Assembly: GCA_965198855.1 (NCBI GenBank)
Contig: CBDAPZ010000001.1
Coordinates: forward strand, 2,542,001 to 2,606,000
DNA: 64,000 nucleotides
From: BOG-908 sp965198855
GTDB taxonomy: Bacteria; Pseudomonadota; Alphaproteobacteria; Acetobacterales; Acetobacteraceae
Direction of reading: 5' to 3'
Shown piece by piece: positions 51,031-60,143 of the stretch. The position numbers and the translations under genes were made by a program. Every line of letters begins with the position of its first letter. The first letter of the stretch is position 1. The notes below the pieces were generated by a model that did not search any database, had not been told where the DNA came from, and was given only the letters and a program-made list of their open reading frames with translations.

Positions 51031-51279
51031 ATGAGCACAAACCCAAAAACCAGCCAAGTGGACGAGCAGGCGAAGCCGTCGGACACTCCCTCGAACACCG
51101 TGAAAGATCCCAGCGACTGGACGACCGGCGGCGAGACAATGACCGGCGCCCAGGCCTCGTATCTAAAAACCCTCTCCGAAGAGGCTGGCGTTGAGTTTGA
51201 CGAAACCCTCTCCAAGGGTGACGCCTCCAAACGCATCGACGAACTCCAAGGCAAGACCGGCCGCGGCCGCGACCACTGA
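51031..51279 (+). CDS. DUF3072 family small protein
   Basis: An 82-aa acidic protein. DPSDWTTGGETMTGAQASYL followed by KTLSEEAGVEFDETLSKGDA is the DUF3072 pattern, ending in ASKRIDELQ. The family is widespread and stress-associated by context, function unknown. ATG 51031 is the only sensible start. Confidence 0.85.
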   Translation: MSTNPKTSQVDEQAKPSDTPSNTVKDPSDWTTGGETMTGAQASYLKTLSEEAGVEFDETLSKGDASKRIDELQGKTGRGRDH

Positions 51280-51423
51280 AACCCCACGTAACAACATAAC
51301 CGGACAAGAACGAGCGGGCGCCGTAACGGTGCGCCGCTCGAACGTCGGCTTTCGAAATTATTTACCAATACCGGGCACACTCCCGCCAGCAGCGCCCTAG
51401 CGTCGTTGCGTTTCGGAGTGGCA

Positions 51424-51951
51424 ATGTCTCACGATCCCTGCAATCCACTGCCGAGTTTCGCCATCCCAGCCGGTCTGCCGTTGCGGACACGCCAGATGGC
51501 GATGCCCGGGCCAAGCCATCTAAAACCCAGCTCACTGCAAAGCCACGTCATCACTGGAATGGCGCCGAGCTACATTGGCTGCGACCACAAACAGGCCGAC
51601 CATGTGCGGATAAAATCCGTGCAGATGCCCGCGCCCGTCAATCTGCCGGCAGCCTTCGTTCCCCGCGCCTCCGCAATCGCCGTGGCAACCCTGCCGAGCG
51701 CCTATCCGACGATATCGAGCTTCGCCAGCCTGCCTGAGAGCGAAATACAATTACCTATGCCGGAACCTTCCAGCGCTATCCTCTTCCTTTTCGCCGTGTT
51801 TGTCGCCTGGAGTGCTCGTCGTCTAGACCTGCTCGAGTTCAAGCTGCCGGCGCTCTTCACGCTTAGCGTCGCACCGCCGGCGAAATGCCGTCACCACCAT
51901 CGCTCGAAGTCCATCGCCTGCTATCACGCATTTCAGCAGCCCGCGTCCTAG
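51424..51951 (+). CDS. Protein with embedded PEP-CTERM-like motif, possibly degenerate
   Basis: A 175-aa ORF with GGAG before ATG 51424. MPEPSSAILFLFAVFVAWSA followed by RR looks like a PEP-CTERM signal, but 50 more residues follow, which is wrong for that sorting signal. The upstream part lacks a signal peptide. Possibly a frameshifted or decayed PEP-CTERM protein, or a chance frame. Confidence 0.35.
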   Translation: MSHDPCNPLPSFAIPAGLPLRTRQMAMPGPSHLKPSSLQSHVITGMAPSYIGCDHKQADHVRIKSVQMPAPVNLPAAFVPRASAIAVATLPSAYPTISSFASLPESEIQLPMPEPSSAILFLFAVFVAWSARRLDLLEFKLPALFTLSVAPPAKCRHHHRSKSIACYHAFQQPAS

Positions 51952-52042
51952 AAACGTACCGTTCTTGTATCGGAACGGAGTAAAGTCGAATCGATTTACG
52001 ATAAATTAGTTTCTCTAGGTCATCTAAGAGTTGTAAATCTTG

Positions 52043-52795
52043 ATGGTGAACAAAATGATCCGGTTTTCTCCGTTACCAACAGCGTTCCACCTTGGGCTCG
52101 GCCTGACACTCTGCCTGTTCGTGCCGACCGCCTGGGCCGACCCGATCACCATAGCGGAAAGCACCACACCCTTCGCCACGGCAGGCTCTGCACGCCTCAA
52201 TCTGGCGGCCGCACAACTCGGCAGCACCAATCCCTACACCGTCGGTAACGATCATCTGTCTTTCGACAACATCGGCAGCAATGAAGGCGTTGCGAAAGGA
52301 TCTTCGCCCGGCAATTACGCACCGCCCGTCACCGATTCTGCAGGCGATCTGTTCGCGGGCAAATATCTTGCGATCGGCAGCACAGGCGACATCAACATCG
52401 CCTTCACCAATCCCCAGCACGCTCTGTCATTGCTCTGGGGGTCGATCGATCCAAGCAATGATATCACCTTCCTCGACGGTACCACCGTCGTCGGCACGGT
52501 GGACGGCGCTGATGTCGATGCCAATGCAGATGGTTTCCAGGGTGTCGGCGGCAGCCTGTATGTGCTGCTCCAAAGCGCTGTCAAATTCAACGACATCGAC
52601 ATCAGCAGCGGCGTGTCATCCTTCGAAGTTGCGGAACTTAGAACCAGCCGACAAGAGGTGCCCGTGCATGAGCCGGCTAGCATCGCTTTGCTAGGTGCTG
52701 GGTTGCTGGGGATGGTGGGGTTGCGGCGACATGGTAAGAACAAAGGAAACGGTTCTTTTTTGAAAAAAAGAACCAAAAAACTTTTATTTCAATAG
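52043..52795 (+). CDS. PEP-CTERM sorting domain protein with repeat-encoded tail
   Basis: A 250-aa exported protein. It has a signal peptide (LGLGLTLCLFVPTAWADP), a beta-sandwich body (INIAFTNPQHALSLLWGSID) and a C-terminal PEP-CTERM signal (VPVHEPASIALLGAGLLGMV then GLRRH). Past this signal come 17 residues, of which GSFLKKRTKKLLFQ is encoded by a palindromic repeat. Other members end soon after the basic residues, so the repeat has extended the gene. An exosortase gene is not in the window. Confidence 0.78.
   Translation: MVNKMIRFSPLPTAFHLGLGLTLCLFVPTAWADPITIAESTTPFATAGSARLNLAAAQLGSTNPYTVGNDHLSFDNIGSNEGVAKGSSPGNYAPPVTDSAGDLFAGKYLAIGSTGDINIAFTNPQHALSLLWGSIDPSNDITFLDGTTVVGTVDGADVDANADGFQGVGGSLYVLLQSAVKFNDIDISSGVSSFEVAELRTSRQEVPVHEPASIALLGAGLLGMVGLRRHGKNKGNGSFLKKRTKKLLFQ
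52750..52795. repeat. Palindromic repeat T-form, copy 8
   Basis: GGTTCTTTTTTGAAAAAAAG and AACCAAAAAACTTTTATTTC overlap the last codons of the PEP-CTERM gene and terminate it. Confidence 0.78.
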
Positions 52796-52876
52796 CATAG
52801 ACATACGACAGCGGCTTCGGTTTGCGTAAGGCGTGATCCTTGAGGCAACCTCTCTGCACATGTGGAGGGCGCATCC

Positions 52877-54148
52877 TTGAGACGAACCGCTTTGCTTGCC
52901 GGAGTTGCCCTGCTGGTCGCTGCCGCTGCCCAAGCCCAGCCAGCCGCCACCGGTGCCATCCATTGCGGCCACCTCCTTGATATCCAGTCCGGCCATATAC
53001 TCTCCGACCAAACCATCCAATTCCAGAACGGAATAGTCACCGCCATCACCGCAGGCCCACCCCCTGCCGGCGCCATCGATCTGGGATCGCTCACCTGCCT
53101 GCCCGGCCTCATCGACGCCCACGTTCATCTCACCTCGGACCCGGACGAATCCGGCTATCCGGGCCTCGCCCTCTCCATTCCCCGTCACGCCATCATCGGC
53201 GTGAGCAATGCCGGCCGCACGCTGCGGGCCGGCTTCACCACCGTCCGCAATGTCGGCGCCCCCGGCTTTACGGACGTAGCCCTACGCGACGGCATCAACG
53301 CGCAGGACGTCGACGGCCCACGCATGCTCGTCAGCGGTCCGCCCCTCAGCATCACCGGCGGCCACGCGGATAACGATCTTCTCCCGCCGCAATACCACGC
53401 TTTGGGTGATGGCGTTGCCAACGGTCCCTGGGAGGTGCGCGCGAGAGTGCGCGAAAACGTCAAATACGGCGCCGATCTCATCAAGATCATGGCCAGTGGC
53501 GGAGTCCTCTCAAAAGGCGACCAGCCCGGCGCCGAACAATATACGCCGGAAGAAATGCAAGCCATCGTCTCCGAAGCGCACCGCCTCGGTCGCCGCGTCG
53601 CCGCCCATGCCCACGGCACGCTCGCCATCAAGGATGCCATCCTCGCCGGCGTCGACAGCGTGGAACACGCGAGCCTCATCGACGACGAAGGCATAGTACT
53701 GGCTAAGCAGCACCACACCTACCTGGTCATGGATATCTATAACGACGACTACATCCTCGCCACCGGCAGCAAGGGCGGCGGCATGCTCGCCGAATCCATC
53801 GAGAAGGAGAAGAAGATCGGCCGCCTGCAACGGGAGAATTTCCGCCACGCCCACGAGGCCGGCGCACTGATGGCTTTCGGCACCGATGCCGGCGTCTACC
53901 CGCATGGCGACAACGCAAAGCAATTCGCCAAGATGGTCGAATGGGGCATGACCCCCCTCGAAGCGATCCAGGCCGCGACCACGAACGCCGCCGATCTCCT
54001 AGGCTGGCCCGACAAGGTAGGCTCTCTCTCCCCCGGCCACTACGCCGACCTCATAGCCGTCGATGGCGACCCCACCAAAGACGTAACCTTGCTGGAGCAC
54101 GTCAAATTTGTCCTGCAAGGCGGCACCGTCAAACAGCCCATGAGATAA
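52877..54148 (+). CDS. Exported amidohydrolase (imidazolonepropionase-like, Xaa-Pro dipeptidase type)
   Basis: A 423-aa amidohydrolase. TTG 52877 is chosen since GGAGGG lies seven bases before it and gives a signal peptide, RRTALLAGVALLVAAAAQAQ. Metal ligands are visible in GLIDAHVHL, the Lys of ADLIKIMASGG, AAHAHGT, VEHASLIDD and GTDAGVYPHG. Relatives hydrolyse N-acyl amino acids, dipeptides or carbamates. It precedes an exported M20 peptidase and a TonB receptor, which points to use of peptides or amides. Confidence 0.87.
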   Translation: MRRTALLAGVALLVAAAAQAQPAATGAIHCGHLLDIQSGHILSDQTIQFQNGIVTAITAGPPPAGAIDLGSLTCLPGLIDAHVHLTSDPDESGYPGLALSIPRHAIIGVSNAGRTLRAGFTTVRNVGAPGFTDVALRDGINAQDVDGPRMLVSGPPLSITGGHADNDLLPPQYHALGDGVANGPWEVRARVRENVKYGADLIKIMASGGVLSKGDQPGAEQYTPEEMQAIVSEAHRLGRRVAAHAHGTLAIKDAILAGVDSVEHASLIDDEGIVLAKQHHTYLVMDIYNDDYILATGSKGGGMLAESIEKEKKIGRLQRENFRHAHEAGALMAFGTDAGVYPHGDNAKQFAKMVEWGMTPLEAIQAATTNAADLLGWPDKVGSLSPGHYADLIAVDGDPTKDVTLLEHVKFVLQGGTVKQPMR

Positions 54149-54192
54149 AGGTCTTTTGGTTCTTTTCTTCACAAGAGAACTGCTTCCTTTTG
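54145..54192. repeat. Palindromic repeat C-form, copy 9
   Basis: AAGGTCTTTTGGTTC, the hairpin TTTTCTTCACAAGAGAAC (one arm altered) starts right at the amidohydrolase stop codon and reaches the region before the peptidase ATG. Confidence 0.72.
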
Positions 54193-54203
54193 GAATATTT
54201 AAA

Positions 54204-55604
54204 ATGGCCCGCAGTCTCGTCGTCGCCTGTCTCCTCCTATCCGCCGCCGCCCCGCTCCCGCCCGGCAAACAGCCGCCCCCCGCCTACAAAACCATGGCGC
54301 GCAACATCCTTGCCGAACTCATCAGCATCGATTCCACCCACGCGCATGGTTCCCTCGCCGCCGCACAAGCGGTGCAGCGCATCGCTTTACAGGTAGGATT
54401 CGCCCCGACGGACGCGCAGGTGCTGGCCCCGCAAGATCACCCCACCAAAGGCAACGTCGTCCTCCGCCTGCATGGCAAAGGCCACGGCAAGCCTCTCCTC
54501 TTCATCGGCCATCTCGACGTCGTCGAGGTCGATGCAAAAGCCTGGAGTTCGGATCCCTTCAAGCTGATCGAGCGCGACGGCTATTTCTACGGCCGCGGCA
54601 CCGAAGACATGAAGGGCGAGGATGCGGTGCTGTTCACCGCAATGATCCGCCTGAAGCAGGAAGGTTTCGTCCCCGACCGCGACATCATCGCCGCCTTCAC
54701 CGCCGATGAAGAAGCCGGCGGCGACGCAAACGGCGTGCAATGGCTGTTCGCCAAACACCGGGACCTGGTGGAATCCGACCTGGTGCTCAACGTAGACGAC
54801 GAAGGCGGCGAGATCCGCGACGGCAAACGCGTGTTCATCGGGGTTGAGACCAGCGAAAAACTCTACGCCACCTACGAATTCGCCACCGCCGATCGCGGCG
54901 GCCATTCCTCCCTGCCCCGCCCCGACAACGCCATCTACGAAATGAGCGCGGCCCTGCAAAAACTCTCGGCCTTCACCTTCCCCACCCGCCTGACCGCCAC
55001 CACCCGCGCCTATTTCGCCGCCGTGGCCAAACTGCGCAGCGGCCAGGAGAGCACTGACATGACCGCGGTCGCCGGCCCCACCCCCGATCCCGATACCGCC
55101 CCCCGCCTCAGCCTGGACCCGCAATGGAACGCCCTTCTACGCACCACCTGCGTCGCCACGATGATGCAAGGCGGCCAGGGCGAAAGCGCCCTGCCAAATC
55201 GCGCGCACGCCACCATACAATGCCGCCTTCTCCCCGGCGACACGCCCGAACAAACCCTTGCCACCCTGCAACATGTCGTGGGCGACCCAAAGCTCGCCAT
55301 CACCGTGGACGGCCCCATCGACCCTAGCCCCGAAACACCACCCACACCCGAGATACTCGCCCGCTACAAACAGGCGGCCGACCTCGTCTGGCCCGGCAGC
55401 GTCATCATCCCCGAAATGGCGGCCGGCGCTTCGGACTCGGTCTACGCACGCCTAGCGGGCAAACCGAGCTATCTCTCCTCCACGATCTTCATTGAGGACT
55501 CACGCGCACACGCACGAGATGAGCGCGTGCTGACACAGGCCTTCGACGAAGCGACCGAATATGGATACCAGATGCTCAAGACGATGTCCGCTCAAGCACC
55601 GTAA
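54204..55604 (+). CDS. Exported M20-family metallopeptidase
   Basis: A 466-aa M20/M28-type zinc peptidase or carboxypeptidase. ATG 54204 gives a signal peptide, MARSLVVACLLLSAAAPLPP. Metal ligands are in FIGHLDVVEV, GRGTEDMKGE, ADEEAGG and the C-terminal SDSVYARL region. The ORF extends upstream to 54156 into a palindromic repeat (coding MVLFFTRELLP), which is not considered part of the protein. With the amidohydrolase before it, it probably degrades peptides or acylated amino acids in the periplasm. Confidence 0.88.
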   Translation: MARSLVVACLLLSAAAPLPPGKQPPPAYKTMARNILAELISIDSTHAHGSLAAAQAVQRIALQVGFAPTDAQVLAPQDHPTKGNVVLRLHGKGHGKPLLFIGHLDVVEVDAKAWSSDPFKLIERDGYFYGRGTEDMKGEDAVLFTAMIRLKQEGFVPDRDIIAAFTADEEAGGDANGVQWLFAKHRDLVESDLVLNVDDEGGEIRDGKRVFIGVETSEKLYATYEFATADRGGHSSLPRPDNAIYEMSAALQKLSAFTFPTRLTATTRAYFAAVAKLRSGQESTDMTAVAGPTPDPDTAPRLSLDPQWNALLRTTCVATMMQGGQGESALPNRAHATIQCRLLPGDTPEQTLATLQHVVGDPKLAITVDGPIDPSPETPPTPEILARYKQAADLVWPGSVIIPEMAAGASDSVYARLAGKPSYLSSTIFIEDSRAHARDERVLTQAFDEATEYGYQMLKTMSAQAP

Positions 55605-55662
55605 CAAAAGCAGCAACTAATTCTTTTTTTGAAAAAAAGAACCAAAAAACTCCTACGTCTGG
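55605..55662. repeat. Palindromic repeat T-form, copy 10
   Basis: AATTCTTTTTTTGAAAAAAA and AACCAAAAAACTCC follow the peptidase stop at once. It terminates the peptidase gene before the receptor gene. Confidence 0.78.
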
Positions 55663-55708
55663 TATAAGCATTGCATGGGCGTTTCGGGTTCGGGGGGACA
55701 CGATATCC

Positions 55709-58087
55709 ATGCGGAACAAGCTTTACGGTGCGAGCTTAATAGCAATCGCCCAGGCAGCCTGGGTGCCGGCAAACGCGCAAACGGCGCCTGGGCACGGCAT
55801 CGAAGAAGTCATCGTCACCGCGCAGAAACGCAACGAAAAATTGCAAAAAGTGCCAATGAGCGTCGAAGTGCTCGACAGCAAACGGCTATCTCAACTGCAA
55901 GTCAATGAATTCCAGGACTTCATCAAATACCTGCCCAGCGTCACCACCCAAACCGCCGGCCCGAACGAAACCACCATCTACATGCGCGGCGTCTCCAGCG
56001 GCGACAACGCCAACCATTCCGGCCCGCTGCCCACCGTCGGCACCTATTTCGATGAATTCCCCACCACAACGATCGGCGGCAATCTCGACATCCACATCTA
56101 CGACACCGCCCGCATCGAAGCCCTGCCGGGCCCCCAGGGCACCCTGTTCGGCGCCAGCTCCGAAGCCGGCACCCTGCGCGTCATCTCCAACCAGCCCAAC
56201 CCCGCCAAATTCGAAGCCGGCTACGACCTGCAAGGCAATCTGGTCGCCCATGGCAGCGAAGGCGGTGTCGCCGAAGGCTTCGTCAACGTGCCCATCACCG
56301 ACAACATCGCCATCCGCCTCGTCGGCTTCGACGAACACGATGCCGGCTATATCGACAACATCGCCAGCACACGCAGCTTCGCCACCTCCACCGCCGATTA
56401 CGGCCCCGCCGTCGGCACCATCAACAACAATGAATTCGTCAAGAACAACTTCAACCCCTACGACACCTTCGGCGGCCGCGCCGCCATGCGCATCGAACTG
56501 CCCGATGGATGGACCGTAACTCCCGCCACCATGTTCCAGGACCAGCGCGCGAACGGCACCTTTTTCTACGCCCCTTCCGAAGGCTACCTCAACGTCGAAC
56601 GCTTCCAGCCCGATACGGACCACGACAAGTGGATCCAAAGTGGCGTGACCGTGCAAGGCAAGATCGGCAATTTCGATCTCACCTATGCCGGCGGCTTCTT
56701 CGTGCGCGACGAGCGCACGCAATCGGACTACACGGATTATTCCATCTATTATGACGGCCTCTACGGCTCGGGTGCGAACTGGCAAGGTGCCAACGGCCAG
56801 CCTTTGCCGCATCCGTTGCAGGAAATCCAAGGCAAGGATCATTTCACCAAGGAAAGCAACGAGCTTCGCCTGGCGTCTCCCGCCACCGACCGCCTGCGTT
56901 TCATCATCGGCGGTTTCCAGGAAGTGCAGCAACACCGCATCATCCAGGATTACCAGATACAAGGCTTCTCGCCCGCCCTCTCAATCCCCGGCTGGCCCAA
57001 CACGATTTGGCTGACCGACCAGCTCCGCACCGATCGCGACGAAGCCGTGTTCGGCGAGCTCTCCTACGATATCCTGCCAAACCTTACCGTCACCGGCGGC
57101 GTACGCCCCTACTGGTACAGAAATTCCCTCACCGGTTTCTTCGGTTTCAGCGAGGCCTATGATGCCCTCACCGGCTTCGGCTCCGGCGAAGGCGCCACTG
57201 GCCAGAACTGCAAGCCGGGCGAAAGCTACGAGGAAGCGCCTTGTGTGGACATCAACAAAACCGTTTCCGGCAACGGAGAGACCCACAAGCTCAACGCCAC
57301 CTACAAGATCGACGCCGACAAGCTCGTCTATTTCACCTACTCCACGGGCTACCGCCCGGGCGGCGTCAACCGCAACGCCGATTTTGGCGGCTACCAGGCC
57401 GACTCCCTGACCAATTACGAGCTAGGTTTCAAATCAACCTGGCTGGATCAGCGCTTACGCGTCAACGTCGCATTGTATGACGAAGATTGGAGCCAGTTCC
57501 AGTTCTCCTTTCTCGGCCCGAACAGCCTCACCATCATCGAGAACGCGCCGTCGGCGAACATCAAGGGCGCAGAGTTTGAATCCGTCGCCCGCGTCACCGA
57601 CGCCCTCACCTTCACCGGCGGCCTGACGCTGACGGACGCGAAGCTCACTGCCAATTTCTGCGGCACCGATCCCGTCACCAACCAGCTCGCGACGAACTGT
57701 TCCAAGGCAGACGCCCAGGCCCCGTCCGGCACGCAGCTGCCTTACACGCCGGCTGCCAAGGGCAATCTCACCGCCCGCTACACCTTTGACGTATTCAATT
57801 GGGACGCTTTCCTGCAAGCATCCGGCGTGTATCAAACCCGCACCCAGGTGGGCTTGCGCGCCTCGGACAAGCTCGCTTTGGGCAGCATGCCCGCCTACGG
57901 CAGCGCCGATCTTTCAGCCGGCATCAGCAAGAACCATCTGTCTTTCTCTCTCTTCATCAAGAACGCCTTCGACGACCACGGCCAGCAAAACCGCTTCGTA
58001 GAATGCACAGTAGGTGTCTGCCAAACGGTGTACGCCGTCCCCATCCAGCCCCTTACGGTAGGTTTCCGCCTAAGCCAAACCTTCTAA
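55709..58087 (+). CDS. TonB-dependent receptor
   Basis: A 792-aa outer-membrane receptor. A signal peptide ends in WVPANAQ, then comes a TonB-box-like EEVIVTAQKRNEKLQKVPMS, the plug domain (QVNEFQDFIKYLPSVTTQTA, TIYMRGVSSG), and a 22-strand barrel ending in PIQPLTVGFRLSQTF with a terminal Phe. It imports a bulky ligand at the outer membrane; the neighbouring exported peptidase and amidohydrolase suggest peptide or amide substrates, though siderophores are possible. Confidence 0.93.
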   Translation: MRNKLYGASLIAIAQAAWVPANAQTAPGHGIEEVIVTAQKRNEKLQKVPMSVEVLDSKRLSQLQVNEFQDFIKYLPSVTTQTAGPNETTIYMRGVSSGDNANHSGPLPTVGTYFDEFPTTTIGGNLDIHIYDTARIEALPGPQGTLFGASSEAGTLRVISNQPNPAKFEAGYDLQGNLVAHGSEGGVAEGFVNVPITDNIAIRLVGFDEHDAGYIDNIASTRSFATSTADYGPAVGTINNNEFVKNNFNPYDTFGGRAAMRIELPDGWTVTPATMFQDQRANGTFFYAPSEGYLNVERFQPDTDHDKWIQSGVTVQGKIGNFDLTYAGGFFVRDERTQSDYTDYSIYYDGLYGSGANWQGANGQPLPHPLQEIQGKDHFTKESNELRLASPATDRLRFIIGGFQEVQQHRIIQDYQIQGFSPALSIPGWPNTIWLTDQLRTDRDEAVFGELSYDILPNLTVTGGVRPYWYRNSLTGFFGFSEAYDALTGFGSGEGATGQNCKPGESYEEAPCVDINKTVSGNGETHKLNATYKIDADKLVYFTYSTGYRPGGVNRNADFGGYQADSLTNYELGFKSTWLDQRLRVNVALYDEDWSQFQFSFLGPNSLTIIENAPSANIKGAEFESVARVTDALTFTGGLTLTDAKLTANFCGTDPVTNQLATNCSKADAQAPSGTQLPYTPAAKGNLTARYTFDVFNWDAFLQASGVYQTRTQVGLRASDKLALGSMPAYGSADLSAGISKNHLSFSLFIKNAFDDHGQQNRFVECTVGVCQTVYAVPIQPLTVGFRLSQTF

Positions 58088-58136
58088 ACATAAAAGTCTT
58101 TTGCTTCTTTTCTCCAGAAAAGAAGATTCTTTCTTT
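58088..58136. repeat. Palindromic repeat C-form, copy 11
   Basis: AAAAGTCTTTTGCTTC, TTTTCTCCAGAAAAGAAG follows the receptor stop by a few bases. It would end receptor transcription before the TPR gene, or reduce it. Confidence 0.75.
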
Positions 58137-58148
58137 CGTTTTGATTAC

Positions 58149-60143
58149 ATGAAGCAAACAACCCTTTCAAACGCCCTTACGCACGCAAACACCTTGCCGC
58201 CGCCTTTGGCCGAGCGCCAGGCGACAGAGATCCTGCGCGCCGTTCCAGGGCATCCCGAAGCGTTGCTGATTCTCGCCACCGCGCTCCGCCAACAAGGCAA
58301 ACTCGCCGACGCCGCAGACATACTCGGCAAGCTCGCCATCAGCCAGCCACGCGCAGCATCCGTGCATTTAGAATGGGCGCGCACCCAGGCCGACATGGGC
58401 AACATCGCACCCGCCATCGGTTCGCTACGTCATGCCGTGGCCTTAAAACCCACCCTGATCGGCGCGTGGCGCTATCTCGGCGATCTCCTCACTGCGAGTG
58501 GTGATCCGCGGGCCGCCTCCACTGCCTATGCGCAGCATATCGAAACCGCGACGCACGACCCCGCGTTGATGCAGGCTGCACGCGCAATGGTAGAAAACGA
58601 TATACCCGAAGCCGAAGCCCGCCTGCGCGCGCATCTCACGCATTACCCCACCGACGTTGCCGCCTTGCGCATGCTCGCCGAAGCCGGCACCCGCCTTGGC
58701 CGCGACGCCAATGCACAATCACTCCTGGAAATATGCCTTAAACTCCACCCTGGCTTCAATCTCGCAAGACATAACCTCGCGCTGGTCCTTTTCCGCCAGA
58801 ACCACCCAGCAGAAGCCATCCCCCATCTCGAGCATCTACGCGCCGACGATCCCATCAATCCAATGTATCGCAGCCTGCACGCCGCCTGCCTCGCCATGAT
58901 AGGCGCCTATGACTCCGCCATCGATATCTACGCAGCTTTGTTGGCCGAATTCCCAAACCTGCCAAAGATCTGGCTCAGCTACGGCCACGCACTGAAAACC
59001 GTGGGCCGCCGCAACGACAGCATCGTCGCCTATCGCCGCGCCATCGCGCAAGCACCCTCCATGGGCGAGACCTACTGGAGCCTGGCCAACATGAAATCCC
59101 TCGTCCTATCCAGCAACGAAGAAAACGCCATTCACGCCCAGCTCGGCCGCCCGCAACTCACCGCAGAAGATCGCTACCACCTGCATTACACGCTCGGCCA
59201 CATCCTCGAACAACGCAGCGACTACCCCGCGTCCTGGTCCCATTATGCCGAAGGCGCCCGCATCCGCCGCGGCGAAATCACCTACGATGCCGACCGCACC
59301 ACCGCACAGATCGACCGCACCCGCCGCCTCATGACCCGCGATTTCTTCACCGACCGCGACGGCCTCGGCTGCACCGACGAAGCCCCCATCTTCATCGTTG
59401 GCCTGCCTCGCTCCGGCTCCACCCTTCTCGAACAGATCCTCGCCAGCCACAGCCAGGTGGAAGGCACGATGGAACTGCCCGAACTCGCCCGCCTCTCCCA
59501 CGAACTCGGCCATGGCCGCGAATCAGCCTACCCCGAAATGCTCGCTGATCTCGCCCCCGCCGCTCTCAAGGAGCTCGGCGCCCGCTACCTCGAACGCACC
59601 CGCATCTACCGACACACCCAAAAACCGATTTTCATCGACAAGATGCCCAACAATTTCGTCCATGTCGGCCTCATCCACCTCATCCTGCCTCGCGCCACCA
59701 TCATCGACGCGCGGCGCCACCCCATGGCCGCCTGCTTCTCCGCCTTCAAACAGCATTTCGCCAAAGGCCAGCACTACAGCTACAACCTCACCGAACTCGG
59801 CCGCTACTACACCGACTACCTGGCCCTGATGTCGCACTTCGACAACGTTCTGCCGGGCCGCATCCACCGCGTGCACTACGAACACATGGTCGAAAAAACC
59901 GAGGAACAGACAAATCAATTGCTGGCTCATTGCGGCCTAGCCTTCGAAGAATCTTGCCTCAACTTCCACGAAAATACTCGGGCCGTACGCACCGCAAGCT
60001 CGGAACAGGTGCGGCAGCCTATCTTCCGCAGCGCCCTTCAGCATTGGAAGAACTATAAAACGAACCTTGGACCATTACAGGAAGAACTAAGCAAGAATGG
60101 GGGGACCGAGCCGGTCCCGCTAACCCCCCCGTCATTATCTTAA
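58149..60143 (+). CDS. TPR-containing sulfotransferase family protein
   Basis: A 664-aa protein. The N-terminal half has about eight tetratricopeptide repeats (HPEALLILATALRQQGKLAD and onward). The C-terminal half is a PAPS-type sulfotransferase fold with FIVGLPRSGSTLLEQILASH as the phosphosulfate loop and DKMPNNFVHVGLIHLILP. ATG 58149 is preferred because the frame above it comes from a palindromic repeat. Such proteins often lie next to TonB receptors and may modify peptides or polymers; the substrate is unknown. It overlaps the convergent permease gene by 4 bp. Confidence 0.88.
   Translation: MKQTTLSNALTHANTLPPPLAERQATEILRAVPGHPEALLILATALRQQGKLADAADILGKLAISQPRAASVHLEWARTQADMGNIAPAIGSLRHAVALKPTLIGAWRYLGDLLTASGDPRAASTAYAQHIETATHDPALMQAARAMVENDIPEAEARLRAHLTHYPTDVAALRMLAEAGTRLGRDANAQSLLEICLKLHPGFNLARHNLALVLFRQNHPAEAIPHLEHLRADDPINPMYRSLHAACLAMIGAYDSAIDIYAALLAEFPNLPKIWLSYGHALKTVGRRNDSIVAYRRAIAQAPSMGETYWSLANMKSLVLSSNEENAIHAQLGRPQLTAEDRYHLHYTLGHILEQRSDYPASWSHYAEGARIRRGEITYDADRTTAQIDRTRRLMTRDFFTDRDGLGCTDEAPIFIVGLPRSGSTLLEQILASHSQVEGTMELPELARLSHELGHGRESAYPEMLADLAPAALKELGARYLERTRIYRHTQKPIFIDKMPNNFVHVGLIHLILPRATIIDARRHPMAACFSAFKQHFAKGQHYSYNLTELGRYYTDYLALMSHFDNVLPGRIHRVHYEHMVEKTEEQTNQLLAHCGLAFEESCLNFHENTRAVRTASSEQVRQPIFRSALQHWKNYKTNLGPLQEELSKNGGTEPVPLTPPSLS

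Noticed and set aside
55886..56962. 358-codon Gly/Val-rich frame opposite the TonB receptor
   Set aside because: Low-complexity antisense of codons biased to C/T at third positions; the receptor is certain.
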